Assembly: GCA_914767715.1 (NCBI GenBank)
Contig: OU612074.1
Location: 17,966,062-18,030,061 of the forward strand
Length of the DNA stretch: 64,000 bases
Direction of reading: 5' to 3'
Origin: Membranipora membranacea
Taxonomy: Eukaryota > Bryozoa > Gymnolaemata > Cheilostomatida > Membraniporidae
Part shown: positions 25,225 through 37,970 of the stretch, piece by piece
How positions within the stretch are numbered: position 1 is the stretch's first letter
How the letters are laid out: the number at the start of each line of letters is the position of its first letter
The notes under the pieces: model-generated
What the model was told of the DNA's origin: nothing
The model's input: the letters and a program-made list of their open reading frames with translations, nothing else
Databases searched by the model: none
Made by a program: the position numbers and the translations under genes

Positions 25225-28200
25225 ATGGCGGATAAGACCGCAGAACACAGTGGAGATGAGGGGGCGTCCAGCAATGGAGCATCGCCTCGAGTTGCCAAGG
25301 CTATATCAGGATTTATACCAGGTAGGAGTCCAAAAAGAATCTCCTAACCAATTCGAGCCATATAGGTTTTCTTTTTGTCATTCAGACTTTAGCACTCTCA
25401 TACCAGTGCTCCCGTTGCTTTGGGCTGTATGGAGAGCATCTCTCCACAGGAAAATTATGCGCTACTTTTGCAACAAATTCTTATGAGCAGTGGCTGCTCA
25501 ATACTGTATATATCAGTGCAGCGCTCGCTAGCAATTGCAGTTTGATAATTGATGTGCCTAGAATTTATTGAGCGTCATTGATTTAGCCTGCTGCTACCAG
25601 TAGTGCTTAGAATGATATGATGTGGAATTCAAGAAAAGCTTTGAGCTTTAGCGATAGTAAACAAACAGTCTTTTTGTCTCTTAACTGAAGAGGAGGATGG
25701 CCAAGGTTGACCAAATAACTTGCATTATGGTCTATGGGACCCATAGAACTCTAACCTTACATAAAACAAAAATTACTCTTGTATTTCTGTCCACAGCGTA
25801 CCAAACACGAATGAATCAGAGAAAATTGAAACGCCAATGCATATTGGCTTGGTACTAGAATGACTTTGGAATGAACAAACTCGCAGATTATTTTTGACAT
25901 CTCACATGGTAATGGTGACAAACACCAATATCAAGAATACCTGAAGTAAAGCAGTTAAAGAGATATTGTTTAGAACTCAATTGGACTCCATGTTATAGAA
26001 TCTCTCTGTTTGAATGATAAGGTATCCTTTTTGCTTCTTTCACAGCTTCTCCACCTAAGTTCATTTCTCTGGATCAGATGATGGATACATCTAAGATAGT
26101 GAATAACATGATGTTAGCTCATGAGATTGCTCTAGATGAGGATTTCCGTATCGAGAAACCTGAACCAGCTGAGGGCAGGTAATTTCTCTATCATATCTAA
26201 TCATTTGTTTGAGAAGTGATTGCGAGGTATATCTCCTGCGCTCCCTGGTCTGAGTGTCTGAGTCTACGATGATTCGGGAGCTTCAAATAATAATGAACGC
26301 GATACTTGTTGTCTAGAGATGGTGAAGAATTTTAATCTGTTCAGTCAGGTTTCTACACACATATATAAATGAATATGAATGTCTGTGTGAAAATGATTTA
26401 ATCACTGACATATAATAGCAACACCCATTGTGACAAAGAGAAACCAAATCTCACGATAATAAAAGAACTAACATCAAACACTTTTTTGTGTGCTAAGTTC
26501 CGCCTAATTTCAGCCACGGTTTCCATAAAGTAAGCGCACATTACAGCTGCTGCCTCTATTAATAATAATATTATGATCCTATTTATGTTTATAGTGTTGA
26601 GAAACAGATAGCTGATACAATGAAGAGAGCATTCTGGGATAGCTTACAGGAGAAGTTGTCAGCCCAGCCTCCAGATTTCAGTCATGCCTTAGTTCTTATA
26701 GAGGAGGTCCGAGAAGTGAGTGTAATAGTTATATCTGTATTTCACATCATCTCTTATCATTGTATCAGAATATAAAACAAACTGGGCTAACAACCTTCTA
26801 TAGTATTATTGTCTTCCGGAGTAGTCCAATTAAGACACATATAATAAACAGTTTTCTCATTGTGTTTTGGAAATGAAGTTAATATGGGAGGGTTGGTAAA
26901 TGTTGAAGATTAGGAAACTTGATTTTTATGGGAAACATGAGCCCATATTTGATCCTTTCTAACCAGTAGCCCATCGCAAAGAAGATGATAAATTGTCCTA
27001 TTTTATATTTGGATGTGTGTGTTCAGTGATCAAGATTAGTGGTAGGAACGCTCAAACACATTCTACATCTGTTACCAAATGACTAAAAATCATTTGAATC
27101 AAGGGGTTGCTTATAATAATAGAACTTCCTGATGCTTGTGCTCATTGATATGATATGAAATGAATATATATCAGTGCTTGTGCTAACTGTGACTGAATTG
27201 ATGTGAGCTCTGATTATTTATCACAACCATATTTGAAGTTTGCTGATGATTATCAATATATCACAAAACTCCTAATTTACAGAAACTTCTCGGCTGCCTA
27301 CTACCAAATCAACAACAGAAATGGAGAACTAAGATTGAAGAAACTTTAGATATGGATCTCATCAAACAACAAGTAAGTGTTCCCTTCTATGTCTGGTCAT
27401 CATATTTTACCTCTTTGGTATGTTACGGATTAAACAGGATATTTATTACTAAACTAATGTTGTGAATTCGTTGCGCATCATATAAAACAGTTGTGTGGCG
27501 ACGGCCACCATACTGTCTATCCTTTATGAAAGAATACACTCTATAGCTGCTAATATTATACCATCGTATAAAAGAATGACAAGCTTAGCACAGTGAACTC
27601 ATGTTACAGGTTATTTTCTGCCTAACTGTGTTATCGTTTCCCATTCACTCTTGACATTTCCATGCTATGATATCTTGCTAATTTGGGACAGATTTGCTGA
27701 AAAGTGCATAAAATATGTAATATGTTTTATGCCAAAGCCCGCTACTATCGTTAAGTTCTTATATATTGTATTACAGATAGATAATGGCGTATTTGAGATA
27801 TCATTCTATGCTATGTTTGTGAGACAGTCGATGGCCCAGCTCTGTGCTCCAGCTCGGGATGATGAAGTAAACGCTCTAAAAGAAATACATGAAGCAGTTC
27901 CTCTATTCAGGTGAGATATTCGTGTATGTTTTATCTCAGCTGACCTTTGCCAATGCAGCTATCCAAATGTGCTGCAAAGAGTATTTACCATAAAGGTTTA
28001 TGTAATGTACAATATTACACACATGAAACATTCTTATTATAACACATTTTTATTGAGGGTTTCATATATATATATAATATATATAAGTATGCTATGAACA
28101 AACCAAAGGAGGGATCAGATTAGATTGTTGACAGGATTTTAGACAGCAAGCAGAAAAATGATTTTTTCACGTTGAACATTGTTTCATGTCAAAGTAAGGC

Positions 28201-31200
28201 TTATACCGCCATTGCGTAGCGTCCTCAACCACCAGTTATATCAATATTTCGATCCTAAAATTACCAGTTTTTCGGGTCGCTCCCATTCCATTGGGAAGCT
28301 AGCTGCCCGAGAAGGGGCAACTCCAAAATGTAAGCACGTTGGCTCAAACTTGCTCTACACAAGGATATAATACTCAAGTAACTCAAGTAATGTTTTCTAT
28401 ATTGCAGAGAGGCGTTTAGATTACTGGATCAGATGCATTTAGACATGGCTAACTACACGATACAACAGATGAGGCCGTATCTAAAAGAGCAGAGTGTCAC
28501 GTACGAGAGGAAAAAGTTTGAGGAGTTTATCACTAAACAGGAAGGTAAGACTGCTGCAGTAAAACACCAGATATTTTCAAATTTGATTATGAATTTGAAC
28601 TTATTTTCTCAAATATAAATTAAAGTTTGAATATTTACTAGTTTGAGAACTGGCTGCACACAATTTTGTTTGATATCAATGATGGTATGCCGCACAAGAC
28701 AAACTTGGGATGTTTGGGTCCTCATTATTAGAGATTTCTCTCTACATCAATTTCATTATTTTTTCTTAACACATTTCTTTGGTCTGATATTATAGAATCA
28801 GCTGCTATAGAGTATAAAACAATTTAGGTCTTTGTTTAGCCTTTGCCAAGCATTTAATGCACAATTTACTTACACCTAAATAATTTGCACCCACAACTCA
28901 GGACATTGCCGTCTGATCTTTTTTGGAGTTATCTCCCTCTTTCTTTTGTGGAGACAACTCCTTATTACAATGTTATTGACAACAGGGAGTTTGGAGTTTA
29001 GTTCCAAACTCCCTGCTGACAAGAACAAGACAGCTGTGCGCGTGATCATTCCCTGCACACTCAGTTATCATACTACTTTTCCAACTATTATAGTTGATCA
29101 ACCAATGAGTTACTCATTGGAGGTTGTGACTAGAAGTGGGTTAAAACTATCGCATTTCATGAAAACCAGATTCAAGCAGGTAGTATAATCAATCACTTTA
29201 TGAACATTTAATTTTTGATAGCTGGTGGTGTGGATGGACTGGAGTATACCAGAGAATGGTTAGACAGAAGTTATGAAGCCCTAGAAGAGAACACAGCAGG
29301 TCAAAATCTCTTCTCTACTACACTTACTGATATTAAACTTTCACCTGCGAACACTCTACATGGAGCTTACATGGAGCTTCTCAACTGGACCAATAACGTA
29401 TTTCCTGAGGTATGCCATCAGGAGTCTATACTTAACGCTCTAATCAATCATTCCTCATAATATTTTTGGAGGGCTCATCGTTCAGAGTTTAGCACAATAC
29501 CTTTCAATCTAAATATGAAAAACTCATAGTACCCTATAGGAGTTTAGTTTTCGCGGCATTTAGGATTTGCTTTTCGCGTTTTTGCCTAAGTAGCGAAATT
29601 TAGTGTATCTTAAATTAAACTCACTCACCATAGTTTCATAAACAATGTACAATTATACAGGAATACACCTTACCTAAGCATGAAAGGTGGCGTGGTGTAG
29701 TGGTCTAAGTGTCTGCCTTGCAATCAGATGGAGGGATATGGGTTATTCGAATCCCAGCTTGGACATTTTTTTTAATTTTCACTAGTAAGCCTACTAGCGA
29801 AATTTAGTACTAGCGAAATTTAGTACCAGGTCGAAATTAAACTCTAGCTAAATTAAACTCCTATAGGGTGTGTTTAATATGAATATGCCCCCAACCCCGC
29901 CTACATGATCCAAACCGTTTCATGGAAGGCGATCATTGATAAAGTGAGTAACTTACTCTCACCTACTAGCAGTTAACTCAAAAATCAGAAGGCGCATACT
30001 AGATAAAAGCCAACCAAAGCCAGAAAAAAATACAGGCCTATGCAATGAGGTTTTTGATTTGGCTTACTTAGGAAAGTTGTCTGACAGATTTACTATCGAT
30101 ATATAGCTGTCATATAACTCTTATAGAACTAGAGTTACCTCCCTTCACAAACAGACCAGGATATTTATTATAAAGTAGGGCATATTGAATGATGGTGTCA
30201 CTTCAGGGTGGTTTCCTCATGTTTCAGACTTTTGATTTGAAATTTGAATGACTTACCGTCATTTGCCGCATGCTGACTGGGCATTTACATAGTCAGTGGA
30301 ACAGGGATATTTATTCACAATAATCGCTGAGATTTTATCACAAAGATTCAATGTTATTGCTGCCATAACGTGACGTCATTCTCAACGTGGTGTCTATTGG
30401 CTGTGGCTATGGTCAGTGCATGCAGAGAATTCTTTCACATAGCCCGCGGTATGAGATCTGAATAGACATTGTCTCGGTTTTGACGCAGTGCCTTTATGAA
30501 ATTTGAATAACCATTATTGTTATATTAATTAGTAAGTTGAACATTAATCTTATATAAACATTAAACTTGGCAGCACCCTAGTTGTGCTTCTGCAACGTTA
30601 CGCTCTGCAGAGTTATGCTGATAGAATGATTGGTTTTAAGGATGGTCACTTGCTGTCGGCTTGTCGTTGCTATCATCTTGTCAAGATAATCAAAATTGAT
30701 TTTTTACTGGATGCAATTATTCACTGACTTAAATTCAGCAATCTGACCCTGGGTTTGTTGAATTTGTGGGTTAGAATGTTAGCGAGTTTTAAAACTCCTG
30801 TATCCACGCTATGATTGAGAATTTGTCTGAAGATTTAATTATTAGCGGAGCTTAAAGTCATGTAGGAAACTTAATAAGAGCAGACGATATATTCGGATGT
30901 CACTGAATGACTATTTACGATGATAAAATCACCGTCCAAACAAGGAATGGACTAAAATTCCAAAATTAAAAGTTTTAAAACTCAACTGCAATGATATTGA
31001 TGATTACGGAGATTTATTCACTTTATTTGGGTTATACACCAATCTGTGTTGGTGAACACAAATGAGCCTATGTGTTTATAATCATTGAAACAAAGATAAC
31101 ATTTTTCGTTCGTAGGCTACAAAATAGAAACCTACTTGAACAATGAATAAATATTATGACATGACACATGTTTTTTATCACTTTGATGGTGATATTACAT

Positions 31201-34200
31201 GATGGAAATTTGCAATTTGAATCATTGATAAATATCTGAGAGGAAATATTATGTAAAACTTGTTTCTAAAAAAATGACCGAGATATTTCTATTAAACAAA
31301 AACAATGGACGGTCAATCAAGTGATTTATGATATGTTACGTCAAGCTACAGAGACGTCAAACCAGTCTTGCAGGTCCAACATTGTGGATTTGAACTCTAC
31401 CGCTGCACTGTGCCGCACAAACTAAAACAAATTATTCAATTTTGTTTACTATTTATTTCATGCGGAATAATCACCATTGTGATATTTCTTCATAAAATTT
31501 TCATGCAAACTTTGTAGTGGATGATATAAATTAGATTTAAGCTGACACAATCATTGGTGTGAACGATGTACATTTGCTATCATCTTGTGTTTATTTTATC
31601 AAAATTTGGGCCATACCGGATGAAAGTGATCACGGACTTAATTATAGCAACCTATCCCTAGAATTATTGTATTCACAGATTGTAATAGGAGTGAGTTTTT
31701 TTCCATCATTAAGAATTTTTTTCCCTCATCTTATGACTAGAGATTTATTAAACAAATTTTTTGATTTGTAAGAAAGCGAAATTTTTAATCCATAACGAAT
31801 TTTCTTTGTGAAAGAAACTCTCAAAGCAGATTTCTATTATGAGAGCAAACTTTATTTGTTACTGAATGATTATTTCTGCTGTCAAATTTACCTTGAAAGA
31901 AGGAATGGAGAAAAAATTTCAAAATGAAAAGTATAAATTCTATGATGATGATTATGGTGATGTTATTGGCTTTATTAGGTTCTACATCAGTCTGCATTGG
32001 TGAAAATAAACTGGACTGTTTATAACTAGTGAATTCCCTATTAAAAGGTTATCCACCATCACCATTATTGCATGGAAAGATGGTAAGCTATAATACAAAG
32101 CGTCCTAAAACAAGTTCACTATATCTCAAGTCCTTTAACGCTGTGACCGTTGTAACTCATGATGGAAAATTGTAAGTCAAATTATGGAGAAAACAAACTT
32201 TGAGAGGAAATACCAAACAGATTCATAAAAGCTTTTAAAACATGACCGAGATATATAGATCAAACAAAAACAATAAAAGGTCAATTAAGTAATATTATTA
32301 TATGCTACGTCAAAAATTGTGGATGTGACCTCAATCGCTGCACTGTAATACACAAATTGAAAGCAATTATACACCATATTTTCTTTTGTTTTATTTTATG
32401 AGGAATAAGCACCGTAGTCTATCAATTAAACAAAAACAATGAAAGCTCAGTCAGGTTAAATATCTCATGTTACGTCTAACCGAAGGAGACGTCAAACTAA
32501 CTTCCCTGGTCAAGCTCTGTGGATTTGTTCTACATCGCTGCACTGCAATGCACAGATTTAAAAAAGTAAACAACTTTTTTCCTTTGTGTTCTTACGGGGA
32601 ATAACCAACATTGTATTATTTGCGCGGGATTTCTTCATAACACTTTTAAATGACGAACCCTGAAGTTGATGGCGTAATAGAAACCATAGTTATGAAATAA
32701 CATTTACATTTAAAGCCATCATTTCTTGAGAAAGCATTCCACAAAAACCAAAACATGTTGACGAAATATATCTCCAAAAAAAAACTGTTGACATATAAAT
32801 TTGTTTCTATTCGGAAGATGATATTTTCTAAATTATTTCTTTAAAAGTAAACCTCACGTTGATTTTACAATAATAATATTGCTTCAATTCTTTAATGTAC
32901 AATAAGTTATGATACAAGAAGAGAGGTTTTTGTTACATTTTCTTCACACAATTTGCTATATATTTCAATTCTGTCATAAGTCATCAACCAATTTTACAAT
33001 AATGAATTGTAAAATGGCACTATAAAACAAAACTAGTATTTTATTTTCAAAGCCTGTGAATTCAATTATTTCTGGGTAAGGTTGCAAAATTTAAATTTCA
33101 CAAATGTTCAAATTCCTGAGAATATTTTGCAGAAATATGCTGCATCAATTTCTACCAATATCAACACTTTCACCAGTAACCATACAAAGGATTCAATTTC
33201 TAATTTATTTTAAAATTCGCAATCTTGATGATTGATAATTCGCAACTTCTTATTGCCGCTCGCCAATAGGTTTTTGCAAAATTCTCAATGATACCTTATA
33301 TACTGTAGTTCCACAAAATCAATTTAGCTTACAGTTTGAAACATGAATTCAACAATTCCTTGCAAGGCTGCTAAATTTAAATTCATGAATTGATTGATTA
33401 TATATTGTATTCAGTATCGTTACTGATAGAATTGAACGCTCTCATAAAAATAAAAAAAAAAAGCGTGGCATAAACATGACTTAATATACTTTCCTTTGGT
33501 TTAAAAAGAGTGTTGTTTCGTCTTGTAGGGTAATTGGTGTTAAAATGTTTTAATTTGTTTACATTATTCTTATTTTTACAGACATGTCTGATGGATCAGC
33601 AGAGGTTTATGGAGATCTCACACAATCTGAGAAAGCTGACTCTTATATCATCAGCATTATTAGTCGCTGCAGGCAGTAAAATGGCTGATAAACTTACCGG
33701 ACATACACAATTAAGGGTAAGTACTTTATTTACCTCTTAAATATCTACCTGTCAAACATAATTACATTGTACACTTTTTTCAAATAAGAGATTCGACATC
33801 TTAAATATCTGCCTCTTATCTTTTTTCAAATTAGAAAATTTAATGGAATTATGCGCATCATAATTATATTAATAATTGTCTTGACTCCAAAATTTCTAAT
33901 CGTAATTTATTTTTATGATAATATAATTATAAATGTACCTAAGTGTACGGTGCATGCTGTAAAATATAGTTGATGGCACTGTACATTATATTGGTGCAAG
34001 CCTTCGGTTCACTCATATCAACTGATCATATTATTTAACAAGGAGAAAAAATCACCTGGATTTCTATCTAGCAAGACATTTGAAATTTAATTAATGATTT
34101 ATGGTTAACATGCATTTGAACCTTGAATATATTTTACTCTCAATAGATTAAAATGTTACAAATATTATACCAAAATTTACATGTTGCACAAAACACTCTT

Positions 34201-36697
34201 AGGAGTTAGAAAAATTTTCTGCTATTGGACCCAAAAGCCTGCACAGTTTCCTTGCCAAGTTTTTGTACGTAAAGGTTCTGACTTTGCTGCTTGCCACATT
34301 AAGATTGTGCAGACAAGCGGCAGGACATTATGTGATAACATAACGTTATATTGATTTAACACAAAAGGTCTGTCCCTAGAGCTCATTAATTAGTACAAGC
34401 CTAACTACAGTGACCAAATATTTATCTCATTACATCAAAGAAACATAGCCTCAGCAACTGTTCAATCAAAACAAATCACTTATGGTTGGGGGTAGTGAGC
34501 TTTTTCCCAATGGATGATGAGTTTGGGGAGTTAGGTCCTAGGTCTACCATGTCCTTTCCAGGGAGCAAATTGAAGGAAATATTGTTCTTTTCTGCATCTG
34601 TGCATTTCAGCTGCAAACTAGCCTGATCAGTGCAATTATTGGCAGCTTAAGACAAAGCTGGCCTTTCCGTCCTTTTATTATGTCAACATTGTGTATTGTT
34701 CTCTAAAATTCTCACAAAAACTCAAGAAAGTAATCCATGACGTCACCAAATATCTGAAAGTTAGTGCACAGAACTCACACATTTGAATGGTTTTTCCAGA
34801 TGGCTTGAAAAAAATCACATAATGACTTACGTATTTCATATTCACTGTTTGCCGGCAAAAAGTCAGACTTTTATAATCAGCGTACCTTACATAACCCTGG
34901 ATTTTCTTTGGGTTGCGTGTTGTTGGTTGTTGTAACCATTGATTGTCATATACATACACTTCTTCGTCATCCTCGCCATGATATCGTATGTGAAAATACC
35001 AATCAATCAAATCAATCAAAAATATTTGTTGAGGTGATTTTGGTGAGAATAAAAAATGACTCTACTTTCCCTTCCCCACAAGAGTTTATGCGAGCTATGA
35101 AACTTTTTAATGTTTTCAATCATTACGCTTTCAATCGGTGACGAGGAAAATTAGCAATTGAATATTGATATTATTGTTCTATCACATCCTAATACAATCG
35201 TGAACCACAAAATCTCACGAACAGGAGGATTCTTGCGAGATCATTGCAATGCCTTGCGAGAGTGTTAAGACTCTTGAGATTGTCTTCTGCAGTTTTGAAC
35301 CAGCCTGTATACAGGTATTACTTTGTTTTCTCATTACGAGTCAAACCTATATATTTTATATTATGTTGGTTGTAGGATAGATTGAAGGCTGAATTATTGG
35401 CGATATTATCAGATATACCGGAGACTCAGTACAGAACTAAAATGGTAAACATATCAGAGCATATATCTACAGAAGTGAATAAGGAACTTACTACTTGTGG
35501 ATACAGCTCTCTTAGTGAACAACAGATGGTCAGTATAAGATACTAAGTAATACAAAAGTAGATGCTATGATGTGTATGATGTTAAATTTTAACCTTGTGC
35601 CATACTAATAAATGAAAGCCTTGAACAATATTGACAATATTGTAAAAATAATATTGTTAAAAAATACATAGGCTACAATTTATGTCATTATATTATGCAA
35701 TTTGTCAACCAACCCAAATTGACACCAATAATAGCCTCATACGTTGCTGTCAGAAGACTCATTGCGATGGGATGGTGGGTATAATAGTTAGTAGTGATAT
35801 CGATCTGAACCAAGTCGCTAATTAGGATACTCTTTTGATATCACTATAATAGGACAGGTTAGACAAATTAGTGCGAGCTAAGTGCCTTGCATCTTTCGAT
35901 CTCTCTTTATTTAGTTTAGGTAGGTGAACCAATGAGTTAATCTCTTACTTGTGCTTTGCAGAGAGATCATTGCATAACATTGACTTTTTCATTACAGACT
36001 GAATATCGAGCGGAGATCTCAGGAGTAATTGACCCTGAGCATCCTGTTAGGTTGTTACTATGGCGACGCTTAATGACATATATATACACTAGCCAATCAC
36101 AGAGCAGAACCAGTCAGCCATTACAGTTACCTCAGGGGTTTGGTGCTGTCAGTCAGGATATCGCTAAACAAGCCGGCAAGGTATAGAAATATTTTTATTA
36201 TTTATTGTGTGACATATGCATTTCTGATGTAATTGATTTAATTTTACTGCCGTTCGGTTTTTATATTGTATTTGCTGAATATTTCCCACGTTTGAGATCG
36301 AGGGCTCTTTTTAGAGTGGAAACTCGCATGTTTAGCATGACGATGCAGGCCTTAAGATTTGACTGCGAAGGTGCTATACTATACAAGTGTTGCTGTTGTA
36401 TAGAAAGAGTTTAAATTTAAACTGGCAAGTGATGACGTTTTTTTCACATTTGCCAAAAAATCCATCCATAAGATGCACTCAAATTTTCTGGTGGTGGTAG
36501 TTTTGGTCGGTCAATTTAAATGTTTATAACTTATTTTTCCTCTCTCCTTACAGTTTTTGAAGTTAACGGCTCACAATAAGGCAGTATTCGGACAGTGGTA
36601 CGCTGATATAATAAGTACAGCTATGCATGTAACAGATCTATCTCCTCGTCTACCAGACCAACAAAAACCTACAACTACTACTCCTACATCAACATAG
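25225..36697 (+). CDS. TCP11L1: T-complex protein 11-like protein 1
   Basis: TCP11-family protein, probably cytoplasmic; the family is helical and its biochemical function is not well defined. Eleven coding exons: 25225-25321, 26046-26178, 26595-26715, 27283-27372, 27777-27910, 28408-28544, 29222-29409, 33582-33716, 35376-35528, 35998-36180, 36554-36697. All phases agree and give 504 residues, close to the vertebrate length of about 509. Landmarks recognised: PPKFISLDQMMDTSKIVNNM, LAHEIALDEDF, KRAFWDSLQEKLS, LDMDLIKQQIDNGVF, QLCAPARDDEV, KEIHEAVPLFREAFRLLDQM, HLDMANYTIQQMRPYLKEQS and VTYERKKFEEF. The start follows from MADKTAEHSGDEG, a low-complexity head as in relatives, then the conserved SPPKF. 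The ending is Thr/Pro-rich. Intron 7 (29410-33581) is unusually long and full of repeats. Its promoter probably lies in the region shared with the minus-strand gene. Confidence 0.93.
28983..29016. mobile_element. 34-bp palindromic insertion ending CAGGGAG/CTCCCTG
   Basis: A perfect 13-bp stem (28983-28995 with 29003-29015) and a 7-bp loop, flanked by TGACAA on both sides. Terminal CAGGG is typical of hAT elements, but the direct repeat is only 6 bp and its register is offset by one base from the palindrome, so this is less secure than the insertions at 5903 and 52854. It lies in an intron of TCP11L1. Confidence 0.35.
29531..29869. mobile_element. 339-bp inverted-repeat element carrying a tRNA-Ala-like segment
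   Basis: The outer ends are ACCCTATAGGAGTTTAGTTT and its inverted partner AAATTAAACTCCTATAGGGT, a terminal inverted repeat of about 20 bp with one mismatch. Inside are several copies of a GCGAAATTTAGT motif and a tRNA-like stretch at 29686-29762. No protein frame is present. I see no secure target duplication. It is within the long TCP11L1 intron. Confidence 0.6.
29686..29762 (+). repeat. tRNA-Ala(UGC)-like pseudogene / SINE head
   Basis: An A-box-like TGGTGTAGTGG is followed by an anticodon arm TCTGC-CTTGCAA-TCAGA, giving anticodon TGC (Ala). A T-arm follows in which the B-box TTCGAATCC is preserved but preceded by an extra TTA between GGG and TTCG. The acceptor ends do not pair convincingly. 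It is therefore a tRNA-derived relic, probably a SINE head carried in the surrounding element, not a functional tRNA gene. Confidence 0.5.
30858..32650. repeat. Diverged intronic tandem duplication, two to three copies
   Basis: About 30858-31540 is repeated at about 31810-32420, and the second half again at 32425-32650. Shared blocks in order include ACTGAATGAYTATTT, AAGGAATGGA, a CTGYRTTGGTGAA block, CATGATGGAAA, ATGACCGAGATAT, CAAACAAAAACAAT, a TTACGTCAA block and CGCTGCACTGT. Many substitutions and indels show that the duplication is old. No coding frame persists. It accounts for nearly half of TCP11L1 intron 7. Confidence 0.6.
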
Positions 36698-37970
36698 GAC
36701 CATCACTCTAACATACTCTACAAGGTTTGATAGTCTGTATTAGTTAAATTGTATGTGCATCGCTGTCTTGTTTGTTCAGTGCCGTCATGTTGGGCTTTGT
36801 CAGCAAACTATGACTAGATATTCATGGATGTCAAGCAAGCAGTCAGACTCAAAGTACGGAGATTCTCTGCGTTCAATTTAAAGAGAAGCATTCTCAATCC
36901 ACAGAAACAGTCCAATCAATCAAAGAGTTGGAACTTTGGATCAGCTATGTCTCCCTTTTCAAAGAAGACAATATTGCCAGCCCGGCTGTAAAACAGACTT
37001 TAGTCAAACAGACTTTAGTCGGACATACCTTGAGCTGGTATCTTTTCCAGGAGGAAAAATGAACAATTATACAATTTCGAAGGGTTTTGAATGCTTAAAT
37101 GGATACATGTTGAAAGTAAATTTTTATACCTTCTTTTATTTATTACCAGTTCTATTTTTGTCTGAACATTATCGAATCTTCTATCTCATGGGAGCAATGA
37201 ATTCTAGATTATTGCCAGGGACGACGAATTCAAAATATTTTTGCCATCATTGATGATCAAATTATACTATTTATGACTATTATAATTCTCATAACGTCCA
37301 TCCAGACCTTTTTTGCTGATTTCATAAATGATGAAATATTTATGTATTTACAATTTCAATGTAAGCTCAATAAACAAGTGCAAAATATTACTAATGTATG
37401 TTCTGGTCCCTTCGTCCATACCCCGGCTGTTGCGCTGTGACAATGAGCAGCAAGTAGGCCGATAAATTGCTCTCTGGTCTCTATACACAGTTTAATAACA
37501 TTCCTACAAAACCATAGAAATCTGAATCCATTCACCTGAGCAATAATAGTGACAGTTTGCCTCATTGCGTTCCACTGCACTAAGACAAAAGAGCTCATAG
37601 ACTCTCACCTATAAGCCCCGCCCCTTAGGCCTCTGATATGTAAGGTGTGAACAATATACATAATTCAAAAGCCAAATAACAAAAGGTTTAATTGTTTTTA
37701 AAAACAATGACAAACATTATGGTTATACAACTTATTGGCCAGACATAAATGTCCAATAATCAGTGCTCTTTTGTGCCCTACACCTGACATAAGGCCAAAT
37801 CAAACAATGGAGCTCCATCATTGGCCGATCAACGTTTCCATTCCACTTTAAACCTAGGAAAACAAATGCACATGGTTTTGCATGTAACGGAGCTGTATAT
37901 TAGCTGCCTACAGGCAGCAGACTTCACATTTTGTCCCCTGACAGTAAACTGTAACAAGTGGCTGTCCAGG
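36698..37970. other. Intergenic region between TCP11L1 and the fibrocystin-L gene
   Basis: A candidate AATAAA polyadenylation signal for TCP11L1 lies at 37369-37374, about 670 bases after its stop. A GC-rich patch around 37612-37632 may be part of the next promoter. Small open stretches here lack codon character and were not accepted as genes. Confidence 0.4.

Noticed and set aside
25721-25760. Palindrome around TCTATGGGACCCATAGA as another CATAG insertion
   Set aside because: The arms run in the opposite order to the CATAG termini and I see no flanking direct repeat, so it does not fit the family.
29686-29762. Functional tRNA-Ala gene
   Set aside because: Three extra bases in the T-arm and no convincing acceptor stem, so it was called a tRNA-derived relic.
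34678-35019. 113-codon open frame on the minus strand within a TCP11L1 intron
   Set aside because: No recognised motif, no signal peptide, no splice partners, and composition like the surrounding intron. Kept out as a probable chance frame.
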